Part shown: positions 1-6,540 of the stretch, piece by piece
Position numbering within the stretch: position 1 is the first letter of the stretch
Layout: the number at the start of each line of letters is the position of its first letter
Assembly: GCF_007990775.1 (NCBI RefSeq)
Contig: NZ_BJXB01000049.1
Span: 1 to 22,500, forward strand
Length of the DNA: 22,500 bases
Direction of reading: 5' to 3'
Source: Deinococcus cellulosilyticus NBRC 106333 = KACC 11606
Lineage (GTDB): Bacteria; Deinococcota; Deinococci; Deinococcales; Deinococcaceae
Translations under genes and position numbers: made by a program
The notes under the pieces: generated by a model
Seen by the model: the letters and a program-made list of their open reading frames with translations, nothing else
What the model was told of the DNA's origin: nothing
Databases searched by the model: none

Positions 1-1
1 T

Positions 2-163
2 ACGGATGCCCCGATGTGTCAACACCTCAAAACCAACCTTTTGATCATCCCAGTAATCCAGCGTCCTGAACGGCGAAATTTCACCCAATGTGATTGCATC
101 ATCAAGAATTTGTCTATACAGATTCTGTGGTTCGTGGGTCCCTTTTGGAGATTTCAGGCTGTG
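2..163 (-). other. Possible edge fragment of a minus-strand coding region
   Basis: On the minus strand the frame from base 163 down to the window edge is open for 54 codons. It reads like a protein, with a stretch SPFRTLDYWDD and a tail VGFEVLTHRGIR. There is no in-frame ATG; only a TTG at 88-86 or a CTG at 121-119 could start it, and no Shine-Dalgarno sequence is evident. A plus-strand frame is also open over most of this stretch, so the evidence is weak. It could be the 5' end of a gene leaving the window, a degraded gene, or chance. I do not recognise a family. Confidence 0.2.
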
Positions 164-175
164 CTAGGCTGAGAC
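164..175 (+). promoter_or_regulatory. Putative -10 box giving a leaderless moaD-moaE transcript
   Basis: TAGGCT at 165-170 lies five bases before the ATG at 176. There is no convincing ribosome binding site (only GAG), and no good -35 hexamer 17 bases upstream. A -10 box this close to the start codon is the arrangement expected of a leaderless mRNA. Confidence 0.4.
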
Positions 176-859
176 ATGCGTTTGAGAATCCTGTTTTTTG
201 CGCGTCTGAAAAGAGAAATGGGCGTTGATGAACTCAGCTTTTCTGCCCCTGCAGATTCCACGGTCAGGGCACTGGCAGATCTTTTGCAGGAGCGGTACAG
301 CATTGATTTAAAGGGCTGCATGGCTGCTGTGAACGAGAACTATGTGAAGCCCGAGCATGTGCTCAGAGAGGGCGACGAGGTGGCTTTTCTGCCTCCTGTG
401 GCAGGAGGGGCCTATGATCCCAATGACTTTGAAGAGTGCATTGTGACCTCTCGCCCCCTCAAACTGACGGAAGCTTTCGAATACCTGGCCCGGCCAGAAT
501 GGGGCGGACAGGCGTTCTTTACAGGGACAGTGCGTTCACCCAACAAGGGGGTGGAGATTGCATATCTGGAATATGAAGCCTTTGCGCCCATGGCCATCAG
601 GGTGATGCGCCAGTGCATTCAGGAAGCAAAAGAACAGTTTCAGCTGGGTGGCGTATATATAGCGCACCGAACAGGGCGGGTGCATCCCGGCGAACTGAGC
701 ATCATTGTGGGCGTGGGAAGTGCCCACCGCAGAGCAGCCCTGGAAGCCTGTGACTTTCTGATTGAACAGCTGAAAGTCCGTTTGCCGGTCTGGAAACTGG
801 AACGGTCCACCTCGGGTGAAGAGTGGGTGGAGGGGTCCACCAGCGTGGAGACCCTCTAG
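176..859 (+). CDS. moaD-moaE: MoaD-MoaE fusion: molybdopterin synthase, both subunits in one chain
   Basis: Molybdopterin synthase inserts two sulfurs into precursor Z (cPMP) to make molybdopterin, in the cytoplasm. Residues 1-78 are a MoaD ubiquitin-like sulfur carrier: start MRLRILFFARLK, then the signature FLPPVAGG ending in Gly77-Gly78. Residues 79-227 are MoaE, with F-x-G-x-VR at 115-120, the HRR motif at 184-186 and the two active-site lysines in LKxRLPVWK (K200, K207). MoaD normally needs a free C-terminal Gly-Gly to be adenylated and thiocarboxylated, so the fused chain implies cleavage after Gly78 or a modified mechanism. The mycobacterial MoaX fusion is known to be processed at this junction. 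No other molybdenum cofactor genes are in view. The ATG at 176 is the only sensible start, and the gene is probably leaderless. Its stop codon overlaps that of the convergent prsW-like gene. Confidence 0.93.
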   Translation: MRLRILFFARLKREMGVDELSFSAPADSTVRALADLLQERYSIDLKGCMAAVNENYVKPEHVLREGDEVAFLPPVAGGAYDPNDFEECIVTSRPLKLTEAFEYLARPEWGGQAFFTGTVRSPNKGVEIAYLEYEAFAPMAIRVMRQCIQEAKEQFQLGGVYIAHRTGRVHPGELSIIVGVGSAHRRAALEACDFLIEQLKVRLPVWKLERSTSGEEWVEGSTSVETL

Positions 860-1530
860 GGCTCCTTGCTTGCTGTGGTGTAAAGGCGGTCTGCCACCAG
901 AAACATCACGGTCACCAGAGCCATCACCAGAGCGATCACACCCCAGGTGGGATGGGATTGAATCTGGATGCCATTGAAAACAGAGTGCAAAACAATGCCG
1001 ATGCCCAGTCCCAGGGGCACGGCATATTTGTTGTGGTTGCGCATGCGCTGGTATCCCAGGGCAAAACCCCACGGTGCAGTGAAGAGCACATGGCTGCTCA
1101 TGGTGATGAGGCCCCGGACCAGCAGAACTTCCATTCCAAAGGAAACCCCATAGAAGATGTTCTCCATCAAGGCGAAACCCAGGGCTGCGGTCATGCTGTA
1201 GATCAGGCCATCGATGAATTCATCAAAGTCGCGCTCCTTGACCACCGTGCGGGTGGCAAAGTATTTGAGCAGTTCCTCGACCACTGCAATAAAGATGTAG
1301 AGGGCCATGCCTGTCAGGGCCGTTTGCATGCTGAGTTCAAATAGGGCTGCAGGCAGGTAGGCAAAAGCACCATAAAGAAAAGTGCGAATCAACAGACGCA
1401 CCGGTTCAGGTTTGGGGTCACGCCTCCAGAAGAACCAGAACCAGAAGAAGGTGGGCAACAAGACCCCCAGGACAAACCACAGGATCTGCAGCACACTGAC
1501 CGACACACCAGCCCACATGGTGATCAGCAT
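856..1530 (-). CDS. PrsW-family glutamic-type intramembrane protease (putative)
   Basis: A polytopic membrane protein of 224 residues from the chosen start. Motifs of the PrsW/CAAX-protease-like superfamily are visible in order: the EELLK motif (E85, E86), GLIYSMTAALGFALMEN (E123, N124), a conserved His in SSHVLFTAPWGFALGY (H147) and LHSVFNG (H182, N186). About seven hydrophobic segments are visible. PrsW in Bacillus cleaves an anti-sigma factor within the membrane; the substrate here is unknown and no anti-sigma gene is adjacent. The start is uncertain. The open frame extends upstream to 1674 (ATGs at 1674 and 1617), but those lie inside the permease gene and behind its terminator. ATG 1530 (MLITMW) or ATG 1518, the latter 7 bases after a TATGCT box, gives a normal first membrane segment. 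None has a Shine-Dalgarno sequence. The family call is firm; the peptidase role is inferred. Confidence 0.78.
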   Translation of the reverse strand: MLITMWAGVSVSVLQILWFVLGVLLPTFFWFWFFWRRDPKPEPVRLLIRTFLYGAFAYLPAALFELSMQTALTGMALYIFIAVVEELLKYFATRTVVKERDFDEFIDGLIYSMTAALGFALMENIFYGVSFGMEVLLVRGLITMSSHVLFTAPWGFALGYQRMRNHNKYAVPLGLGIGIVLHSVFNGIQIQSHPTWGVIALVMALVTVMFLVADRLYTTASKEP

Positions 1531-1535
1531 AACAA

Positions 1536-1566
1536 AGACAGCGAAAGCTTGCGGCTTTCGCTGTCT
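1536..1566 (-). terminator. Intrinsic terminator after the permease operon
   Basis: A perfect 13-bp inverted repeat, AGACAGCGAAAGC and its complement, with a 5-base loop. It lies 23 bases beyond the permease stop codon and is followed on the minus strand by TTTGTTATG, a short U-rich run. It separates the transporter from the PrsW-like gene and overlaps the upstream part of that gene's longest possible reading frame. Confidence 0.75.
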
Positions 1567-1588
1567 GGGGTGTTGCAGAGAATTGTGC

Positions 1589-2734
1589 TCAGTGGCGTTT
1601 TCTGGGGTCGAAAGCATCACGCAGACCGTCACCCACAAACTGCCAGGCCGTGATGGCCAGCAGAATGAACACACCAGGGATCAGGGTCCAGGGGCGGCCC
1701 GTGATGGATTCGAATCCACCATCCTGTGCCAGCTTCAGCAGGCTTCCCCAGGAGGAGTAAGGTTCCACCACACCGATCCCCAGGAAGCTCAGACCGGACT
1801 CTTCCAGAATGAAGCCAGGGATCAGCAGGGAGATGATCACGATGGTGTAGCTCAGGGTGTCAGGCAGCATGTGGCGTCCGATGATGCGGGTGCTGCCCGC
1901 GCCCAGACTGACTGCAGCCTGCACGTAATCCAGTTCGCGGGTGCGGAAAAGCTGGCTGCGCACGGCACGGGCAATGCTGCCCCAGCCCACAAAAGCCAGA
2001 ATGGCCACGATCACGTAAAGGATGAACAGGGGGTCCATCTCGATGGGAAAGAGGGCACGCAGGGTGAACAGCAAAAAGAGGGTGGGAATCGCTGCCAGCA
2101 CCTCGACAAAACGCATGATCACCGTGTCCACCCAGCCACCAAAGTAACCGGCGATGCCACCCATGATCAGGCCCAGCAGCACAGAGAAGATGGTCGCCAG
2201 AATGCCGATGGTCAGGCTGATGACTGAGCCGTACATGATGCGGCTGAACTGGTCGCGTCCCAGGTTGTCCGAGCCCCACAGGTAAATCTTCTGATCGCCT
2301 GTCACTCCGAAAAGGTGGAGGTCACTCTTGAACAGGCCCAAAATTTTGTAGGTGGCGTCAGGGCGACGCACAAAAAAGAGAATCTCGTTTTTCTGGGTCT
2401 TGTCTTCGGTGTACTCTTCCCGGAAGGTTTCCAGGTTGGTTTCCCGTTTCAGGCTGTAAACGAAGGGGCGGGTCAGTTTCCCATTCTCATCGACAATGTG
2501 GATCTTGGCGGGTGGAACCCAGGTCACACGGTTCGCACCAGAATCATAGTCGTCTGGACGGTAGGGGGCCAGGAAGCCTGCCAGCAGGGCCATCAGGTAC
2601 AGCACACCCAGAATCCACATGCCTGCCCGGGCCATGGGGTGCTTGAGAAACTGCTTCCAGGCAATTTGCCACAGGCTGAGGGAGGTCTCCTGAGCCTTTT
2701 TTTGTTTTTCGGTGTTCCGCATCACTTGACTCAT
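1589..2734 (-). CDS. Peptide ABC transporter permease, DppC/OppC type
   Basis: An inner-membrane permease of 381 residues, one of two that form the channel of a di/oligopeptide (PepT-family) ABC importer. After an N-terminal cytoplasmic stretch and the first membrane segment (about 38-56) there is a long external loop (about 57-160). This is followed by GSDNLGRDQFSRIMYGSVISL, typical of DppC proteins, and five further hydrophobic segments. The ATPase-docking EAA loop reads YVQAAVSLGAGSTRIIGRHMLPD. The ATG at 2734 follows GAGG by six bases, and the gene begins eight bases after the stop of the partner permease, so the two are one operon. At 381 residues it is longer than the roughly 300 of classic DppC; the extra length is in the external loop. 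Confidence 0.93.
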   Translation of the reverse strand: MSQVMRNTEKQKKAQETSLSLWQIAWKQFLKHPMARAGMWILGVLYLMALLAGFLAPYRPDDYDSGANRVTWVPPAKIHIVDENGKLTRPFVYSLKRETNLETFREEYTEDKTQKNEILFFVRRPDATYKILGLFKSDLHLFGVTGDQKIYLWGSDNLGRDQFSRIMYGSVISLTIGILATIFSVLLGLIMGGIAGYFGGWVDTVIMRFVEVLAAIPTLFLLFTLRALFPIEMDPLFILYVIVAILAFVGWGSIARAVRSQLFRTRELDYVQAAVSLGAGSTRIIGRHMLPDTLSYTIVIISLLIPGFILEESGLSFLGIGVVEPYSSWGSLLKLAQDGGFESITGRPWTLIPGVFILLAITAWQFVGDGLRDAFDPRKRH

Positions 2735-2742
2735 AGTCTACC

Positions 2743-3726
2743 TCAGTTGTACCGGATGCGCGGGTCCACGGCGGCCAGCAGGATGTCTGAGAGCATGTTG
2801 CCCACGATGTACAGGATGGTGGTGAGGGCTGTGGTGGACATCAGGACGTACAGGTCCTGGGTCTGCACTGCTTCGAGCAGCAGCGGGGTGAGACCGGGCC
2901 ACGCGAACACCACTTCCACAAAGCCTGCACCACTGAGGAAAGCAGGGAGCAGACCACCAAGACCAGCCACGATGGGCAGGATGGCGTTGCGGAAAGCATG
3001 CTTGTACATGATCTTCTGGTAAGCCAGACCTTTGGCGCGGGCAGTCCGCATGTAATCCTGACCGAGCACTTCCATCAGCTGGGCACGCAGCACGCGGCTT
3101 TCACTGGAGATGGAACGCAGGGCCAGAATGATGCTGGGCACCAGGGAGTGGATGAACACATCCCAGGCATAACGCGCCGGAGTGGGGTCCACCAGGTTGG
3201 AACTGGACTTTCCGCTGATGGGCATGTCCCAGCCGAAGTTCTGCTGGGTGATCAGCAGCACGTAGATGGCCAGCAGGGAAAAGAAGAAGGAGGGAATCCC
3301 GAGGCCAAAGTAGGAGAAGATGGAGAAGAAACGGTCCAGGAAGCTGTAAGGACGGGTGGCACTGTAGATGGCCACAGGAATGGCAATGGCATAGCTGAGG
3401 AGCAGACTGAAGATCACCAGGATCATGCTGTTCCACATGCGGGGGGCCACCAGGTCCCACACAGGACGGCTGGAGTGGCTGAAGGAAATGCCAAAATCCC
3501 CTCTGAGGAAGTTGGTGAACCAGAGCCAGAACTGCTCGAGGTAGCTCTTGTCGAGACCAAACTTCGCTTTGAGGGCTTCAAGGGCCTGCGGGGTGACAGA
3601 TGGATTTTCCCGGAACTGGGTCAGGAAGTCGCCGGGTGCAGCCTGGATGATGACGTACACAAAGACGGTGGCGAGCACGAAAGTGGGGATCAGTTGCAAG
3701 AAGCGCCTGATCAGAAATTGCAGCAT
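2743..3726 (-). CDS. Peptide ABC transporter permease, DppB/OppB type
   Basis: The second permease of the same importer, 327 residues. It starts MLQFLIRRFLQLIPT, the usual DppB opening, followed by VIIQAAPGD and the GDFGISF motif after the first loop. The EAA loop is LMEVLGQDYMRTARAKGL. Six hydrophobic segments are visible, and the chain ends in VDPRIRY, also typical. The frame is open upstream to 3753, but ATG 3726 is chosen because AAAGGAGA lies 10 bases before it and the family consensus begins there. It lies between the binding protein and the DppC-type gene. The strong hairpin at 3750-3783 just upstream probably lowers its expression relative to the binding protein. Confidence 0.93.
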   Translation of the reverse strand: MLQFLIRRFLQLIPTFVLATVFVYVIIQAAPGDFLTQFRENPSVTPQALEALKAKFGLDKSYLEQFWLWFTNFLRGDFGISFSHSSRPVWDLVAPRMWNSMILVIFSLLLSYAIAIPVAIYSATRPYSFLDRFFSIFSYFGLGIPSFFFSLLAIYVLLITQQNFGWDMPISGKSSSNLVDPTPARYAWDVFIHSLVPSIILALRSISSESRVLRAQLMEVLGQDYMRTARAKGLAYQKIMYKHAFRNAILPIVAGLGGLLPAFLSGAGFVEVVFAWPGLTPLLLEAVQTQDLYVLMSTTALTTILYIVGNMLSDILLAAVDPRIRYN

Positions 3727-3749
3727 CGGTGGTTGCTCTCCTTTCAAAA

Positions 3750-3783
3750 CCACTGCGCGAGGCCAAAACCCCTCGCGCAGTGG
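3750..3783 (-). terminator. Intercistronic hairpin between binding-protein and permease genes
   Basis: A perfect 13-bp stem (CCACTGCGCGAGG and its complement) with an 8-base loop, followed on the minus strand by TTTTGAAAGGAG. The short U run makes it at best a partial terminator. It may equally protect the 3' end of the upstream message. Either effect would give more binding protein than permease, as is common in ABC importer operons. Confidence 0.6.
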
Positions 3784-3804
3784 TGGATTGAGTGACGTGG
3801 GTTT

Positions 3805-5577
3805 TTACTTGCTCAGCCAGGTTTGAACGATGTTGCGCACACCGTAGTAAGTGCTGGCCCACAGCGGAGTAGCAATCTTCTTGGGGAACTCGCCCTGAAC
3901 GCGGCTGTCCCAGGCGTAGTGTGCACCGACGCTCACCAGGTAGATGTTGCCCAGGTTTTCAGCCTGCAGCTGCTGGATCTTGAAGGCGATGGCCTTGCGC
4001 TTGGCGGTGTCGAACTCCTTGCGGCTCTGGAGGTACAGGTTGTACATCTGGGATTCCCAGGGAGCAACACACTTCTTGGAAGAGTTGTAGTTGTTCAGGT
4101 CGCCACCGCACTGCAGCATGGAAGCCACACCAACGGGGTTGATGAAGCCACCGCCACCGATGCCGCTGATGGCAGCATCAAATTTGCGGTCCAGTTTGGC
4201 AGCATCAGACTCTGGTCCAACAGTGTCCAGCAGCTGGTTGAAGGGGATGAAGTTGGTCTTGATGTCCACACCCACCTTCTTGGCTTCGTCGGCGAAGACG
4301 CGAGCAATCTGCTGGCGGCGGATGTTTTCAGAGTTGGTGATCAGGGTGAAGGAGAGCTTGCGGCCCTTGCTGTCAGCGAGGATGCCATCTTTGCCCTTCT
4401 TGAAGCCCATCTGGGTCAGCAGTTTGACTGCGCCAGCGGGGTTGTACTTGTACTTGTCAACGTTGGGGGCAACCCACTCGGAGTACAGGGGGTACACGCT
4501 GGTCCAGGCAGCGAAGCCGAATCCACCGAGCACCTGGTCGATGATGGCTTCTTTGTTGATCAGCATGCTCATGGCCTGACGGAAGCGCTTGTCACGGAAC
4601 CAGGTCTGCTTCACAGGATCGCTGGACTTGTTCATGTTGAAGTACAGCATGTCGGAGGAAGCAGCAGGGCCGGTGTTGGCCATGATTTCAACGTCCAGTT
4701 TGCCTGCCTTCTTGGCATCTGCAAGCTGGGACAGCTGGTCACGGTTCACAGGAACAAAGAGGTCCGTGTTGCCTGCAAGGAACTGGGCCAGGTCAGCGTT
4801 CTGGTCAGGAACGATGTTGTACTGGATGCGGTCGATGTAGGGCAGGGCTCTGCCAGCGGTGTCCTTGTTCCACTTGCCGAAAGCAGGGTTCTTGGCGAAG
4901 GTCACGCGCTCGCCGAGGACATAACGCTCCAGCTTGAAGGGACCGGAAACCACGATGTCTTTGGGATCGGTCTTGAGGTCCCACATGGCTTTGACGCCTT
5001 CAGCACCTTTGGACTTGTAGACAGGCCAGAACACATGGGAAGGCTGGGGGGAGAAGTAGGAGATGGTCTCCAGGTTCTGCACAGCCTTGCTGGGGAAGGT
5101 GATGGAGAAGCTTCTTTCACCGAGCTTCTTCCAGGTGACCTTCTTGTCGCCGTCGTAGAAGTAGGAGTACAGACGGGAACCCACTTTTTCGTCAGCGTGG
5201 ATGGTGAAGGTGTTCAGGAAGTCATCGGCGACGATGGGCTTGCCGTCGGACCATTCCAGTTCAGGACGGAGGGTGAACGTGAAAGTACGGCCATCTTTGG
5301 AGATGGTCATCTTGTCAGCCATGTAAGGCTCGTACTCGTAGGTGTAGGGGTTGGGGCCAATCAGTGCGCTGGTGATGTCGTGAATCTCAGGCACTGCAGG
5401 GCGACCATCGAAAGTGAAGGGGTTGAAGGTGTCGAAGTCCTTCAGTTGGGTCAGGCGGAGGGTACCGCCGGTCTTCACATCACTGGGCTTGCTGACAGTC
5501 TGGTCAGCGGGCCAGACCACGGGAGCAGCGAGGGAGGTAGACATCAGCGCTGCCATTAAAACGATCGTCTTCTTCAC
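3805..5577 (-). CDS. Peptide ABC transporter substrate-binding protein (SBP family 5)
   Basis: An extracytoplasmic binding protein of 590 residues that delivers peptides (or a related solute) to the two permeases downstream. It has a Sec signal peptide, MKKTIVLMAALMSTSLAAP, with no lipobox cysteine, so it is probably soluble or otherwise anchored in the envelope. The SBP_bac_5 fold is recognisable from GGTLRLTQLKDFDTFNPF near the N-terminus, FTFTLRPELEWSDGKPIVADDF (about 99-120) and the middle region FRQAMSMLINKEAIIDQVLGG. The start codon is GTG, chosen because AAGGAGGA lies immediately upstream (about four bases) and it gives the full signal peptide. It is the first gene of the operon. Substrate specificity cannot be read from the sequence. 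Confidence 0.92.
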   Translation of the reverse strand: MKKTIVLMAALMSTSLAAPVVWPADQTVSKPSDVKTGGTLRLTQLKDFDTFNPFTFDGRPAVPEIHDITSALIGPNPYTYEYEPYMADKMTISKDGRTFTFTLRPELEWSDGKPIVADDFLNTFTIHADEKVGSRLYSYFYDGDKKVTWKKLGERSFSITFPSKAVQNLETISYFSPQPSHVFWPVYKSKGAEGVKAMWDLKTDPKDIVVSGPFKLERYVLGERVTFAKNPAFGKWNKDTAGRALPYIDRIQYNIVPDQNADLAQFLAGNTDLFVPVNRDQLSQLADAKKAGKLDVEIMANTGPAASSDMLYFNMNKSSDPVKQTWFRDKRFRQAMSMLINKEAIIDQVLGGFGFAAWTSVYPLYSEWVAPNVDKYKYNPAGAVKLLTQMGFKKGKDGILADSKGRKLSFTLITNSENIRRQQIARVFADEAKKVGVDIKTNFIPFNQLLDTVGPESDAAKLDRKFDAAISGIGGGGFINPVGVASMLQCGGDLNNYNSSKKCVAPWESQMYNLYLQSRKEFDTAKRKAIAFKIQQLQAENLGNIYLVSVGAHYAWDSRVQGEFPKKIATPLWASTYYGVRNIVQTWLSK

Positions 5578-5598
5578 ACATCCTCCTTGTAGCAGTGA

Positions 5599-5626
5599 AT
5601 ACTGACGCTAAAAATGACGCCAGTAT
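5599..5626. promoter_or_regulatory. Inverted repeat in the leader of the binding-protein gene
   Basis: ATACTG at 5599-5604 and CAGTAT at 5621-5626 form a perfect 6-bp inverted repeat around a central region that also contains two ACGC direct copies. It lies between the putative -10 element and the GTG start. It may be a repressor operator or a short RNA hairpin. Confidence 0.35.
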
Positions 5627-5645
5627 AAAGTTGTCTACTTCCGCG

Positions 5646-5676
5646 ATTCTAACACGGCTGAAGTAGGGAATGTCAA
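5646..5676 (-). promoter_or_regulatory. Putative promoter of the peptide transporter operon
   Basis: On the minus strand TTGACA (5676-5671) is followed after 19 bases by TAGAAT (5651-5646), both close to sigma-70 consensus but with a long spacer. A second -10-like TATACT lies at 5627-5622. Either would give a 5' leader of about 40-65 bases before the GTG at 5577. Confidence 0.45.
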
Positions 5677-5942
5677 ATTGCCAATCAGCTGCGCTTAAGC
5701 ATTTCTTGATGGGATTCGAACGCTACACTCACGGAGCACGTTCTGGCAAGGGACAAAGTGCTTATTGTGTGGGACACACAAACCACCCGAACACCGCAAA
5801 AGATTTCTTGAAAGTTGAGGGTTTTGAAGGGGGTTTTCTTTTGAATTTTTTCAGGGAAATTCCATCTTATGGGTAAGAAACAGCAAGTTCAGGATAAGAT
5901 GTGGGATTGGTGCCTCAAGGGCACCCTGCAAAACTTCTCCAA
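5677..5942. other. Non-coding stretch between transporter operon and Fe-S carrier gene
   Basis: I see no supported gene here. It holds a 17-bp palindrome at 5765-5781 (TTGTGTG, three bases, CACACAA), T-rich runs near 5830-5850, and a small stem GGTGCC/GGCACC at 5909-5925. The short plus-strand reading frames have no family resemblance and overlap the transporter promoter. Confidence 0.5.
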
Positions 5943-5971
5943 ATGAAAAAGCGGAGAACAGGTCTCCGCTT
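5943..5971 (-). terminator. Intrinsic terminator of the Fe-S carrier gene
   Basis: A 9-bp perfect stem, AAGCGGAGA with TCTCCGCTT, has a 5-base loop and is followed on the minus strand by TTTTTCATTT. It lies about 18 bases beyond the stop codon at 5989. Confidence 0.85.
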
Positions 5972-5988
5972 GAGAAGGCAGGAAAGGA

Positions 5989-6372
5989 TCAGTGGCTGCC
6001 GCAACCGCCGCCCGTTTCGGCATTTTTGCCATCGGTGCGGAAGGAGTGGCCACAACCACAACTGCTGGTGGCGTTGGGGTTGTTGACGGTGAAACCGCCC
6101 CCCATCATGTTTTCCACGTAGTCCACCTGTGAACCCTGCAAGAGTTCGATGCTCATGCGGTCCACGATCAGTTTGATGCCACGGTCCACCACGATGGTGT
6201 CTCCCTCGAGTTCCCGGTCATCAATGGCCATGCCGTACTGGTAGCCACTGCACCCGCCACTCTTGATGAACACCCGAACGCCTGCACCGGGTTTGTTGCT
6301 GCGCTCAAGAATTTCCTGCGCTTTGAGGGCGCCTGTTTCTGAAATGCTGATGGCCTGGATGGTCGTGCTCAT
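5989..6372 (-). CDS. erpA: A-type iron-sulfur cluster carrier (ErpA/IscA/HesB family)
   Basis: A small cytoplasmic protein of 127 residues that receives Fe-S clusters from the scaffold and passes them to apo-enzymes. The three conserved ligand cysteines are present: C41 in SGGCSGYQYG, and C105 and C107 in SSCGCGHSF. The segment MSIELLQGSQVDYVENMMGGGFTVNNPN between them is typical of the family. The C-terminus carries an unusual extra tail (about residues 112-127) ending GGGCGSH, with a fourth cysteine, C124. The ATG at 6372 follows a TACTCT box by six bases with only a poor GGA ribosome site, so it may be leaderless. It is monocistronic with its own terminator. Distinguishing ErpA from IscA or SufA by sequence alone is uncertain. 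Confidence 0.9.
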   Translation of the reverse strand: MSTTIQAISISETGALKAQEILERSNKPGAGVRVFIKSGGCSGYQYGMAIDDRELEGDTIVVDRGIKLIVDRMSIELLQGSQVDYVENMMGGGFTVNNPNATSSCGCGHSFRTDGKNAETGGGCGSH

Positions 6373-6514
6373 GTTTCCAGAGTAGCACCCCCACGCTTTT
6401 CAACTGTGAACAGCACCACTCCCTGTCCATCATTCAAGTGACTCTGAAGGTGACGGCGAAGTGGGCATGAAGAGGGCAGGTGAAACACATCAGGCTTCAC
6501 ATCTTGCAGCAGGG

Positions 6515-6540
6515 AAGGAGGGACATGTTTTAATGGGCCC
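6515..6540 (+). promoter_or_regulatory. Start region of the M24 gene: -10-like box or two-codon minigene
   Basis: A strong AAGGAGG at 6515-6521 stands 19 bases before the gene ATG, too far to serve it. It is only three bases before another ATG (6525) that reads Met-Phe-stop (TAA at 6531-6533). The same bases contain TTTAAT (6529-6534), six bases before the gene ATG, which would suit a leaderless start. Confidence 0.3.

Noticed and set aside
3823..5559. 578-codon open frame on the plus strand opposite the peptide-binding protein
   Set aside because: It mirrors a well-supported SBP family 5 gene. The predicted protein has no recognisable motifs or ribosome site.
5707..5722. tRNA-like T-loop (complement of GATGGGATTCGAAC)
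   Set aside because: The flanking bases do not form a T-stem and no acceptor or anticodon arm can be drawn, so it is a chance match.
5765..5781. Rex operator
   Set aside because: The ends match TTGTG/CACAA, but the spacing is 7 rather than 8 bases and the inner bases differ. Listed only as an unassigned palindrome.
5670..5876. 68-codon plus-strand frame upstream of the transporter operon
   Set aside because: It overlaps the likely promoter on the other strand, has only a weak ribosome site and no family resemblance.
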